This document shows positions 23,968-33,785 of a stretch of 64,000 bases of DNA, piece by piece. The DNA is taken from the NCBI GenBank assembly GCA_015680685.1, contig MNCI01017476.1:1165695-1229694 (forward strand), in the 5' to 3' direction. The notes under the pieces were generated by a model. The model was not told the origin of the DNA. It did no database searches and saw only the letters and a program-made list of their open reading frames with translations. The position numbers and the translations under genes were made by a program. The stretch comes from Gnetum montanum (lineage: Eukaryota; Streptophyta; Gnetopsida; Gnetales; Gnetaceae). The first letter of the stretch is position 1; each line of letters starts with the position of its first letter.

Positions 23968-24822
23968 TGATGAGTCATGGTTGAGTTACTCATGTGGATA
24001 CATCAATGTCAATGCAATATTAGTTATAGTAACACAACAACATTGATGTAAAGATAATAAATGTTTATATAAATGTGCATACCCACTAAATTTATGACAC
24101 CATTTGGTTAGTAGCATCACTAAACTCTTGGAATTTCTTCCCACGAAAGTTAGAATTTATCACCAAGTGCCCACAACATGAAGTGGATTGTCTAAAGTCT
24201 TATTCAAGTGATTATGTACCTAAATAAACTTTCATGTAGTAACGAGATTGAAATCCATTTACTCTCATTATAACACCTGGCATAATTTAATAATTTTCTT
24301 AACTGTAATTTAATTTTATAATTCTTTAATTCACATACACTTAATTAATTACTTTACATTCCATTGCACTTAATTACACCACATGAGTACAACTAGCTTC
24401 GAGTATAAATGTATTAATATGTGGTAGTACTAGTAGTGTACCACTTGGTATACCCAATGGTGAGCTCTTAGTAACCCAGCAATATTATCATATGTTCAAG
24501 ATGTGTATGGCAAGTTGAAAATAGATACATGATACGTAAGCTAGACTAAATTTATTTCCTATACTTAAGTTAGATAAATTAGAAATTTTAATATTTTAAT
24601 TATAATTTAACTATGGCTACCACAACATCATTATCATATACCTTGATTACAATTAACTATACAAATTAGGCCACAAAAGTGTGATTAGAAAGATAACAAC
24701 CACTGATCTATCGTCTAGCTATCTAAATACTTATATTATAGTAGTCCATGAAATTTGACTAGGTTGCACGTGAATGCTTGTAATCTATATAGTTGGACAT
24801 AGGGTCTATCTACTACTCATCA
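23968..24822 (+). repeat. 3' LTR of element B
   Basis: 855 bp, TGATGAGT...CTACTCATCA, preceded by GTGAGGGTA. A TATA-like TATATAAA is at 24066-24073. U3 lacks the GATATC array. The following TTTAG (24823-24827) would be the target duplication, but its partner is outside the window. Confidence 0.8.
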
Positions 24823-26774
24823 TTTAGTCTAATAAATCTTAAAGGTATTCAAACATAATTAAAAAAATTTAGTTTTCTTTTTAATTTCATAAATTAGTGC
24901 TTGTAGTACTTCTTATGAAAATTTCATTATTCCTATTATCTATTTGAATACTTTTTCTTATTAATGTCATTAGTGCACAAACTAATTTTTCTAATAAATT
25001 CTTTTTACAAACTAATTAAACATTAGTTTTAGTTTTAATTTTCCTTATAATGTTTAATAAAAAAGCATTGTAATACCTCTTTGTTTATTATAGATTAAAT
25101 ACATTTACAATTGCAAATGTTGAAAATTGCTCATAATTCATAAAATAAAATTGAAACAAAAGATTTATTATGTATGAAAATCCATGTAATCTATCAAAAA
25201 AATATTATATTTTCATAAAATATAAAGATAAACTCTATAAATTAACCAAGTGCCAATGAAGCTACCAAAACCAAATCATATAATTTTTTCATTTAAACAT
25301 TATAATGTTGTCTTAAATGGGTAGTCATAGCATAGAAAAGCAATATATGTAACTCATCCTCAAGGGCTTCTAACCCACACAACTTATAGGTATGCTCTTC
25401 TTAGGGAAGTTGAGTCCATCTTTTATTTTTAATTTTAATATAATGCAAACTTAAGTGAAGCTTGCTAATGACACTCCAATATTGGATTGGAATAGCAACT
25501 AGGAGATAGTGACCTATGAAATAGCAGCAAACTATATTCTTTCATACCCAATTAAGAAAAACAAAAGATCTCAATCCACTACATAGTTAAATAAAATAAG
25601 AAACTAAAAATATCTTATAATAATTATCAAATTTCTCCTTAATCAATTAGTACAAGTAAACTACATACCACCACCAACACAATCATAAAATAGTTCAAAA
25701 TATTACCAACTAAATTATTTAAAACATAACAAATTAAAGGAAATAAAAATTAAAATAATAATTACACATACCACAATGATAAGCTTGAACACATATCAAA
25801 AAGCATGAAAAGTATATAATTAACATGACAACGAACAAAACAACAATGTTCAACATGATGTATGTCCACATGAAAATCAAAATAGGCATTAATGATCAAT
25901 AAAAAATACATATTTCAATAATTAAAAAAACATGATTTAAATGTATGTATGTAATGCCATAGAATCCATGTAAATATAACAAACATACATCTCTAAAACA
26001 AAAGTTCCCTATAATAAGAATAGAATAAAAAAAAGCATAATAGATACATTAATGTCTTCCACTAATCTTATCAACTACTTAACTTGTAAATAAAGCTATA
26101 AAATATGACTTTAAAATGTATCTCTATAGTATGATAACTATATAAGCATGAAAAACCAACATAATCAAGACATAGACCTTGTTTTAATATTGAGGAATAG
26201 ACTATTTTACCATCATGCATATTGTTATTTCAGTTAGATGGCTTTTGGGTTAATCATAGATTCAATCATGAATGCATTTTCATTTTATACTTAAGAATTA
26301 AAATAAATAGGAAATATATATCAACATCTAGGTGAGTTATGCAAATTGATTTGGAAGATACACAAAACCATGTGCATAATTTTCATTTTAAATATTTTTA
26401 ATGAGTAAATAGAAATAAAAGTATATTCTTTTTGCATAATATCATCTTTAAATACTAAACAAGAATTAACTTGCTTCCTAAGTTTTAAAATGTGTATGTG
26501 TCTCATGGAAAAGAAGCTAACCTTACCCTTTTTCTTCTTTATGAAGAGTATTTTTGTTATCTTAGATAATGATCTTTGTTAAAATGGTGAAGAGGCTTTT
26601 GCTATAAATAACTTAGAAAATTAGAAAAGGTCTAAAAGTATTTTGAAAAAGACAAAACCTATTTTTTGAAGGAAAAAATGTTTAAGCTCATATATGGGTT
26701 AAGACTTTAGATATAAATTGCTTTTGAAAAAACAAAGCTTGTACTTAGTTTTTTAGAATAATTCATTTTAATAC
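24823..26774. other. AT-rich intergenic region without recognisable genes
   Basis: About 2 kb of very AT-rich sequence with no ORF that resembles a protein. One block (25130-25400) is homologous to 48010-48240 and is listed separately. The last 5 bases (AATAC, 26770-26774) are the target duplication of element E. Confidence 0.6.
25130..25400. repeat. Dispersed unclassified repeat, copy 1
   Basis: The run 'atattacattttcat...agactctacaaattgacc...caccaatg' at 48090-48140 has a diverged match at 25200-25260 ('...aaactctataaattaacc...gccaatg'). Similarity extends over roughly 200 bp. There are no ends, no TIR and no ORF. Confidence 0.5.
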
Positions 26775-26911
26775 TGTTAATGCATAAATTTTGGTCACAC
26801 CAACACCGAGAAAGAAAACTCATTTTAGGAGACTATTGCCTAGGGCGCCTCCCATATGGGTACGGAAACCCGAGAATAGTCTCAGCTGGAGAGGGCTATG
26901 TGACCTTTGAT
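26775..26911 (-). repeat. Truncated 3' LTR end of element E
   Basis: This 137-bp segment matches 28484-28621 (for example 'gactattgcctagggcgcct' in both). It ends TGTTAATGCAT on the plus strand at 26775, a mutated form of the intact TGTTGATGCAT. The gag reading frame runs straight into it. Confidence 0.8.
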
Positions 26912-27666
26912 TGATCCTCATTCAAACCAGTGTTAGATGGTGAGAATGGAGAAGATGTGGGACCTTGAAAATAGTTGTTTGTAGATTGAGTCATTTGAAG
27001 GGCAACAGGGGTTTGGAACATAGTGTTAGTCATTGGAAAAGTTGGTCGAGATACAGGACTATGTTGCATAGGGTTGCTAACACTCATCATTCCAAGCTGG
27101 GTTTGAATGTTGTTCATAAGGGTAATTTGTTCTAGCTCCATAACTTTAGCCATTGCCCCTTATATTTCTATTATGTTGGGGTCCGATTTGATGGCACAGG
27201 CAAAGAATGGGCCAATAGTAGAGAGGTAAAAGTTGACGATGCCATCAGGTTGTGGACGCATCTCACTTGGCACATAGGCCAGTTGGTGAAGGAATCTCAG
27301 GTTGTAATCCCTGACATTTTCCCCAAGTAGCTTTCTTAAGTTGGTGAAATTGCTAGATGCTATGGCAGGGCATGTGAATTTTTCAAATTGAGTCAAAAAC
27401 TTGTTTTTCAACTCCTGCCATGAGTTAATGGAGGCATTGGGGAGCATCAAAAACCATTGGGTTGCTTTGGTTCTAAAAGTTGTTACAAATACCCTACATG
27501 CCACATCATTTTGGACAATGTTGTAGATGCTTAGTAAGGTTTCAAAACAATGTATATGTTGGCGAGCATCACTAGAAGGGTTTGTAGGGTCATAGAACAA
27601 ATTTATGTTCTGAAGTGACTTTATGATGTCGTGGTAGTTAGTAAAGTTAAAGGGGTTACTGACCAA
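26896..27666 (-). pseudogene. gag remnant of element E
   Basis: Two open stretches (27666-27160 and 27153-26896) with one break between them. The first has the retrotransposon-gag pattern: F-E-T-L-L-S-I-Y-N, A-x-Q-W-F-L-M-L-P, S-W-Q-E-L-K-N-K-F-L-T-Q-F and L-x-Q-L-A-Y-V-P. The second is Met/Gln/Pro-rich and ends at the LTR junction. No zinc knuckle or protease remains. Positions 27670-28483 (towards the PBS) are A-rich leader without an ORF. Confidence 0.8.
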
Positions 27667-28030
27667 GGGAGCTGGGGGCTAATTGGCTACCATCCTAGTC
27701 CGGGCTCTCCTAGGAATAAAACTTGGAAAACATGAGGCTCGTTGTTTTCTTAATGTGAAGAGACGAGTGACTGGTCGATTAGAAGTAGAAGAGAGTTCAC
27801 TCATAAAACAAAACTATAAAATATAAAAACTATAAAATTGCATAAAAGAAAAGAAAATATTGAAATAATAATTTTTTAATAAAGAAAAACACTAAAATAT
27901 GCTACTTTTTTTTTTGAAAAGAAAAATAAATGTATAAAATTGCAATATTTATAAAATTAAAAGGGAAAACAGTAAAATGCAAGATTTTAGGAAAATAAAC
28001 TTAAAATTGCATAATCAAATAAAATCATTT

Positions 28031-28131
28031 TACCTAACCCAGAACTAAGGTAAGGACCACCAAAACATAAATTCTAAAANTTTTACCTAACCCAGAACTA
28101 AGGTAAGGACCACCAAAACATAAATTCTAAA
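28031..28131. repeat. 50-bp direct repeat around a single N (assembly join)
   Basis: The text 'ttttacctaacccagaacta...' up to 'aaattctaaaa' occurs once before and once directly after the N at 28080. Identical flanks joined by one N look like two contig ends that overlap but were not merged. Confidence 0.8.
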
Positions 28132-28483
28132 ATGGGATTGGGAAACAAGGATTTAAAAAAAAAATACAAGGAAAAAGATTAAAGAAAAATGGGTGATAAG
28201 ACCCGAAAGTTTTCAAGAAATGAACTTCTGAGAACAAGAAATAAAGGGCTCGAAAATTCTTTAAAAATATTTTTCAAGGCAATGGCTGAAAATAGAAATT
28301 TTAAATAAAATAAGTTCGAAACAAGACAAATAAAATTTTTCAGGAAATAAAAATAGAAGAGGGACTAGGAAAGGATAAAAAATAAATATTTCAGAAAATG
28401 GGATAACAATGGTCAGAGAAATGACAAGAAAAGCTGATAAACAAAAGGTTGGGGAAAAGCCCTCCTTCTAGTGCCAAAAAAGG

Positions 28484-29643
28484 TGTTGATGCATAAATTA
28501 TGGTCACACCAACACCGGGAAAGAAAACTCATTTTAGGAGACTATTGCCTAGGGCGCCTCTTGCATGGGTACGGAAACCCAAGAATAGTCTCAGCTGGAG
28601 AGGCCTATGTGGCCTTTTACAAATAATAAACTAAAAAGAACTCTAAAATTTAAATTAAATAATTATCTTCAATACAATAAATAATTAAAAGAACTGAATC
28701 TTCCCTAGTCCCGCTAATGCTGCTAGTTCGTGACTGTCGATGGTATCCATTGTTAGGCAGGAAGACCATGATTGCCACAAGAGAGGGAGAGAGAGAGAAA
28801 GAGAAAGAGAGAGACTGCCCATTGTAATCTGCACAGGGAAACAATTGCAGTCCTCACAGCCTACCTCCATTTGCCACCTTTTGTGCACCGCCATAGAGAA
28901 GAAGATCGTTCACCCACGTCTGCACCACCGTGACAAGCTCCTGTCGTCGTCGAGAAAACCCGCAAGGATCCGATTTTGAGCTGCTGGCTCCTACCTTGAA
29001 TCCTCCTTGAAGATCAACTAGAAGCCTGTAAAGAAAAGAAAAGAAAAGAGGAAACTACTGCTTAGTGGAGAGGAATCTGCCCCTTCAGACTGCTAGCCAG
29101 AGCCTATTTTTGGAAACTCTCCTCCCCCTGCTCAATGATCCTAGAGCCCCCCTCCAGACTCCATTTTATAGCTGCTGCGACCATCCATAATGATGGCTAC
29201 GTTCTCTAATTTAAGTACCCACTATGTTCATAACTTCCGAAACATCTGCCATTAATAACCATAACCGCCACCATTAATAATTGTAATCGCCACTATTAAT
29301 GATTATAACCATCATCATTAATAAGTGTAACTAGCATCATTAATAATTGTAACCATCATTATTAATAATTGTAACCACCATTATTAATAATTGTAACTAT
29401 CATCATTAATAATTATAGCCATCATCATTAATAATTGTAACCGCCAGCATTAATAATTTTAACCGCCATTATTAATAATTGTAACTGTCATCATTAATAA
29501 TTGTAACTGCCACCATTAATGATTATCACCTAATAGTTTAAATGCCCACTACTTGCATGATTTTTATTGTGGTTATTAAGAGAGAGAGATAGGGACATTA
29601 ATAATCATGGCCCCATGAGAACATGGGAGTGTTGACATCAACA
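28484..29643 (-). repeat. 5' LTR of element E
   Basis: 1160 bp. On the minus strand it starts TGTTGATGTCAACAC at 29643 and ends CATCAACA at 28484. A TATA box (TATAAAA, minus) lies at 29170-29164. U3 holds a 22-bp minisatellite (29250-29528). The transcribed part contains a GA/CT run at about 28778-28816. Left of the LTR (minus-strand downstream) a TGGCACTAG... segment may be the PBS; I could not assign its tRNA. Confidence 0.85.
29250..29528. repeat. 22-bp minisatellite in the U3 of element E
   Basis: About twelve tandem copies of a 22-bp unit, ATTAATAATTGTAACC plus a variable CATCATT/GCCACC-type end. Copies differ by a few bases. The ATTAAT core is palindromic. Confidence 0.85.
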
Positions 29644-29910
29644 AATACTTTAGATATTTTAATGGAAGATGTCTTAGAAGCTTAATCTTTATATTAGTGT
29701 TTCCCTACACTTCCTAGATATAGATTTTTTTTGTGGAAGAATTTATTAAAATAATTTTCATCCATATGTCTTACATATCATTACTTCTTACTACTTTCAA
29801 ATGCCATTATGGATCATAGTTATAATGTTTGTTGCTCATATAGTAATTCTCTTAATTTTAATTTTTAATAAAGTGTTATTTTTAAGGTATCGTACATTTC
29901 AATAAATTTA
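29644..29910. other. AT-rich target sequence of element E
   Basis: No gene or recognisable element. It starts with the E target duplication and runs into the 210-bp tandem array. Confidence 0.5.
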
Positions 29911-30750
29911 TTAGTGTCATATTTGATTTCAATAAATTCCTAGTTTTCATGGAAATGATGAAAACATTTCTTAATTTTTTGACAAGAAAAGGGTATCCCA
30001 ACACAAGGTATACCATTGATATACCCATAAGTAGAGACACCTATTTTAAATATCTTTGACCATGACAATGTACCTTGCTATAATATAGTTTCAAATATAC
30101 CTTTTATTTTTTTAAATTTATTAATGTCATATTTGATTTCAATAAATTCCTAGTTTTCATGGAAATGATGAAAACATTTCTTAATTTTTTGACAAGAAAA
30201 GGGTATCCCAACACAAGGTATACCATTGATATACCCATAAGTAGAGACACCTATTTTGAATATCTTTGACCATGATAGTGTACCTTGCTATAATATAGTT
30301 TCAAATATACCTTTTATTTTTTTAAATTTATTAATGTCATATTTGATTTCAATAAATTCCTAGTTTTCATGGAAATGATGAAAACATTTCTTAATTTTTT
30401 GACAAGAAAAGGGTATCCCAACACAAGGTATACCATTGATATACCCATAAGTAGAGACACCTATTTTGAATATCTTTGACCATGACAATGTACCTTGCTA
30501 TAATATAGTTTCAAATATACCTTTTATTTTTTAAAATTTATTAATGTCATATTTGATTTCAATAAATTCCTAGTTTTCATGGAAATGATGAAAACATTTC
30601 TTAATTTTTTGACAAGAAAAGGGTATCCCAACACAAGGTATACCATTGATATACCCATAAGTAGAGACACCTATTTTGAATATCTTTGACCATGACAATG
30701 TACCTTACTATAATATAGTTTCAAATATACCTTTTATTTTTTTAAAAAAA
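29911..30750. repeat. Four tandem copies of a 210-bp unit
   Basis: The phrase TTAATGTCATATTTGATTTC recurs at 29911 (as TTAG), 30121, 30331 and 30541, exactly 210 bp apart, and the units are nearly identical (single changes such as GACAATG/GATAGTG). No ORF. Low divergence beside very decayed neighbours points to recent amplification or conversion. 30751-30863 is a short unique-looking stretch before element C. Confidence 0.93.
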
Positions 30751-30863
30751 ATTAGCTACCTTTTGGTGGAGACGCCAACTATGAATCGTAGATTGGTAAA
30801 TTTATTCTATCCATAATTCTACCTATCATGTAATGCTAAATAATAACACCTAAGGAACCCTAT

Positions 30864-31763
30864 TAATGAGTGGCGAGGTACCCCTACACTCAACCATACG
30901 AATATGAGCATTCATGCAAGATCCGGTCGAACTCCGCAAACAGGCTAGTTGTGGTATCTAGGTAGTTACTCGTTGATCACAGTTCACTGTCTTCCCACCT
31001 GGACTAGTATTTTCTTTTTCACATATGGTTTAGTCCAGAGTGAGGTGTATGATGTGTTTCCTATCACTATGCTACTCCTAGGGACAATGGAAAATAACTT
31101 TTTTTTAAACTAAGAGGGAAAGGAAGAAGAGAATTTAAGCTAGTCTAAGTGCAATGAGCATCCATCCTTGATCATCTGTACACATCTTGAACCTCATCTA
31201 CTACTACTGGGATTACCAAGTGCATGTCCTAGGTATGTTACTGAGATACCAAGTAGTCACACTTAAATGCTCATGATTAAGTCATACTCATTCCACATTT
31301 AATAACAAGGATAGGAGAGGAAGGGAAAGAGATATTAAGTAAGAAAGCAATAAATAATAGTTAAAACTAAGTGAATGTGCAATGATGAAGTAATCTCGAT
31401 CTTTATTTTCGGTCATGTGCATGTCCAAGTACATCACACTCGAATAAAGGTTCCATACAATTACAATCATCACACTATAGGCATGCACTGAGAAAAGGGT
31501 TGAGAGGATTTGAAACTGACAAAAAGATCCTACTCTAACACTAACTTTTCCTATTACTTTCCTATGCACCCCCATTGTGTATTTATAGGCTCACACGGGA
31601 ACCACGATATCGCATATCCAATATCGGTTGTCAGGCCACGATATCGTGTACCCGATATTAGGGGTTCGATATCAAGGGTTTGATATCAGGACTCATCAAA
31701 CCTGATATGTTGTACTTGATATCATGGGTCTGATATCAGCACTTGGAAAACCATGATTCATCA
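30864..31763 (-). repeat. 3' LTR of element C
   Basis: 900 bp; minus-strand start TGATGAATC at 31763 and end near 30864 (CTCATTA, a mutated CTCATCA). U3 (about 31590-31763) has a dense set of GATATC and GATATT palindromes. On its right (minus-strand upstream) is the polypurine tract, GTGGGGTA on the minus strand. Confidence 0.9.
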
Positions 31764-31989
31764 TACCCCACAACTGAATAACAACTTGTCCTTGAGTCAA
31801 AGAAAGTGAGGAACAAGTTCAATTGATTACACAGTGGATAGGTATGGGATTATTAACTAACTAGAAATTTATTCATGCCACAGTGGAGAGTTGAATACAA
31901 AAAAATTGGGACACAGACACAAAATTACAGAATTTATTGGAACTCATGTGGTTCCTGGTGGTGATGGCTCTTCCATGGGTTCCTTTCAT
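31764..31989 (-). other. 3' untranslated region and polypurine tract, element C
   Basis: Non-coding stretch between the extra-ORF end and the LTR, homologous to 18330-18524 of A. On the minus strand it ends in the purine run before the LTR. Confidence 0.65.
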
Positions 31990-32381
31990 TTGTCTTGCAC
32001 TTTAGGCTTCTAAGATTGATACCATTGAATAAGCACCTGATGTTTCTTCTCTTTTATCCAAGGATTATGAGCCATCCATGCTGATGTTCCAATGTTTGAT
32101 GGAGTCAACACTTCCCATGGACACGGCAGCTGTAGGAACACTTGATTAGCCTTGACATGCCATGCCGCAAATAGTCAGTGTTCCTCTTCATAGGCTCAGG
32201 CCCTGACCTCTCCACCTTTTTCTTGGCTAGATCATGCAGTGATAGGAGTTCCCTAATGGATGTTGAATGATTGTGCCTCCTGCTCCACATGTTCTGCATG
32301 AGGTCTTTAACTTCTACCTCCCCCTGGGCATTTAGTTGCACCTTGAGAAGGTCCTCCTTGTTGTCCTATTTCAAGGGCCAT
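31990..32381 (-). pseudogene. Extra ORF of element C, core deleted
   Basis: Minus-strand ATG at 32381 (MALEIGQQGGPSQG...), directly after 'tgtgtgattatag', matches the extra-ORF start in A. After about 80 codons the sequence jumps to the C-terminal part (V-K-A-N-Q-V-F-L-Q-L-P-C-P-W near 32130, then T-P-S-N-I-G-T-S-A-W-M-A). About 2.2 kb of the A version, including the plant-transposon-like domain and coiled coils, is missing. Stops and frameshifts are present. Confidence 0.65.
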
Positions 32382-33785
32382 CTATAATCACACAAATATC
32401 AATTGTTAGTAAGGTTATTGAAAGAAGCTCAATTATTTCATACCTTACTTATTGCCTTTAGTAAATGTTGAATTCTTTGCGTAGTATGATTTTAGAGTTA
32501 GAATTTTTTTCAAGGAAGTTGCCCTAAAAGTTTAATGTCAAACCTGGTTTGTTTACGTGCCACATCAAAGGACATGTAATGGTTTTGAGGAACGTTTGAT
32601 AAAATGATGACAAAGGAAAGAATATATTTGGCAATGAAGTACTTGGAGGGTATAAAATGATGTGGTGGTGTGCAACAAGTACAAATTACAAAAGTTACGC
32701 AAGTGGGTCCTCCCCAAAGCAGGTTCTTGCCTATAATGCCCTTACGTAACCACACCTTAAATGTTCATAGGTATTAGAAGGGTTAAATGTAATCCACACT
32801 AGTTCCATAAAACACACATGCAGATACCACTGTGATGAGGTATGAAATCAATGCTACACAAGACAAGAGTCACAAATTCATGAACGGCGAGATGAGGCAA
32901 ATTGTAGAAGGGATTGCAGAGATTGGAACATGAAGTAACTAACCTAGGGCACAATGAATCTTGAGTGTAGGATGTGATTAATGTGGCATTTGCCCGTCGC
33001 TCCAAAATTAAGATCAAGTCCATTCCTCTAATCAGTGACATCGCATTGTTTCATTCCATGATGGACAACCATAAGAGTACCATGACAATAAGGCGTACGA
33101 TCACTTGGTGTTTTGTTCAAGGGAGGAGTGATTCGGAATTTCTTTGCAGCACTTTGAGCTTGATCTTTTCTTTTTCTTTTTATGTGGCTGCTTTGGCACA
33201 CTCTTCTTGCTCTCTCTCTCTCTCTCTTTTTAAATGCTTAATCTAGATAAGCCACCTACCTTCAGGCATGGGTGCATGTCTTTCTAGTGGGATCCCCTAG
33301 AATATAATTTGTGTTGTTTTTTTTATTAAGTGCCTTTATTACTCTTACTCCCATTTTTCATTAGATCTACAAGGATCTTAGCACAACCAGGTTGCATGAT
33401 AACTCCTATAGATGTCACCAAAGAGAATCCACAAGTCCCCTTGATGTCACACCCTAGCCATCCTTCTTAGTCCATCATTTTTTGCTCTTGGCATAATGAG
33501 CACAAAATTACTTTAAGTTTTAATGATGTCAAGAATATCATCATACCTAGAGTAGAACCTCTTATTAATAAAATGGTTGGGTGGATGTAATGGGCTTGTT
33601 GTCCAAATAATTAGTCACTTGAGACTTGATAGCAAAGAACAACACCTCAACCAATGAGTCACATGAGTGCTTTATTCATAGATGAGATTACTCATAAAAA
33701 GATAAAACAATAAATTGAAAGATGAAAAACTGGAAAACAAAAAATTATAAAATTAAAAAAAAAGGAAAAACATTTATTAATTCTA
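32382..33785 (-). other. gag-to-extra-ORF spacer of element C
   Basis: Collinear with 13666-15046 and 15480-15597 of A, but without the LTR-like promoter block. It contains the hairpin at 32694-32750 and ends at the acceptor-like sequence before ATG 32381. A CT-repeat is at 33210-33228. No pol motif. Confidence 0.75.
32694..32750 (-). other. Conserved hairpin, copy in element C
   Basis: On the minus strand GTTACGTAAG (32750-32741) pairs with CTTGCGTAAC (32703-32694) through C-G, G-C and one G-T wobble at the variable positions. The loop starts GGCATTAT and ends GGACCCA. Confidence 0.75.

Larger units (their letters stand above)
19340..24822 (+). mobile_element. Element B, right half
   Basis: Begins with the second GACTT and continues B's spacer exactly where 10892 stopped: joining the two sides restores the 'gggaacttgcagattctctttgg'-type block of A in a diverged form. 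It holds a SINE-like insertion, the conserved hairpin, a decayed extra ORF and the 3' LTR. The presence of the extra ORF downstream of integrase shows that the parent family had gag, pol and the extra ORF in that order. Confidence 0.8.
26775..29643 (-). mobile_element. Element E, internally deleted gag-bearing LTR retrotransposon
   Basis: Minus-strand element bounded by a perfect 5-bp target duplication AATAC (26770-26774 and 29644-29648). The 5' LTR is 28484-29643 (1160 bp), with inverted ends TGTTGATG...CATCAACA. A partial gag follows, and the other end is only the last 137 bp of an LTR (26775-26911). The deletion removed the end of gag, all of pol and most of the 3' LTR. A single N (28080) lies inside. 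Its LTR ends and gag differ from the A/B/C clan, so it is another Ty3/gypsy-type family. Confidence 0.85.

Noticed and set aside
28685-28979. Small frames over the GA/CT run in the E LTR
   Set aside because: Lie in transcribed LTR sequence with a microsatellite; no similarity.
29911-30750. A CRISPR-like array
   Set aside because: Units are contiguous 210-bp tandem repeats without spacers, in plant nuclear DNA.
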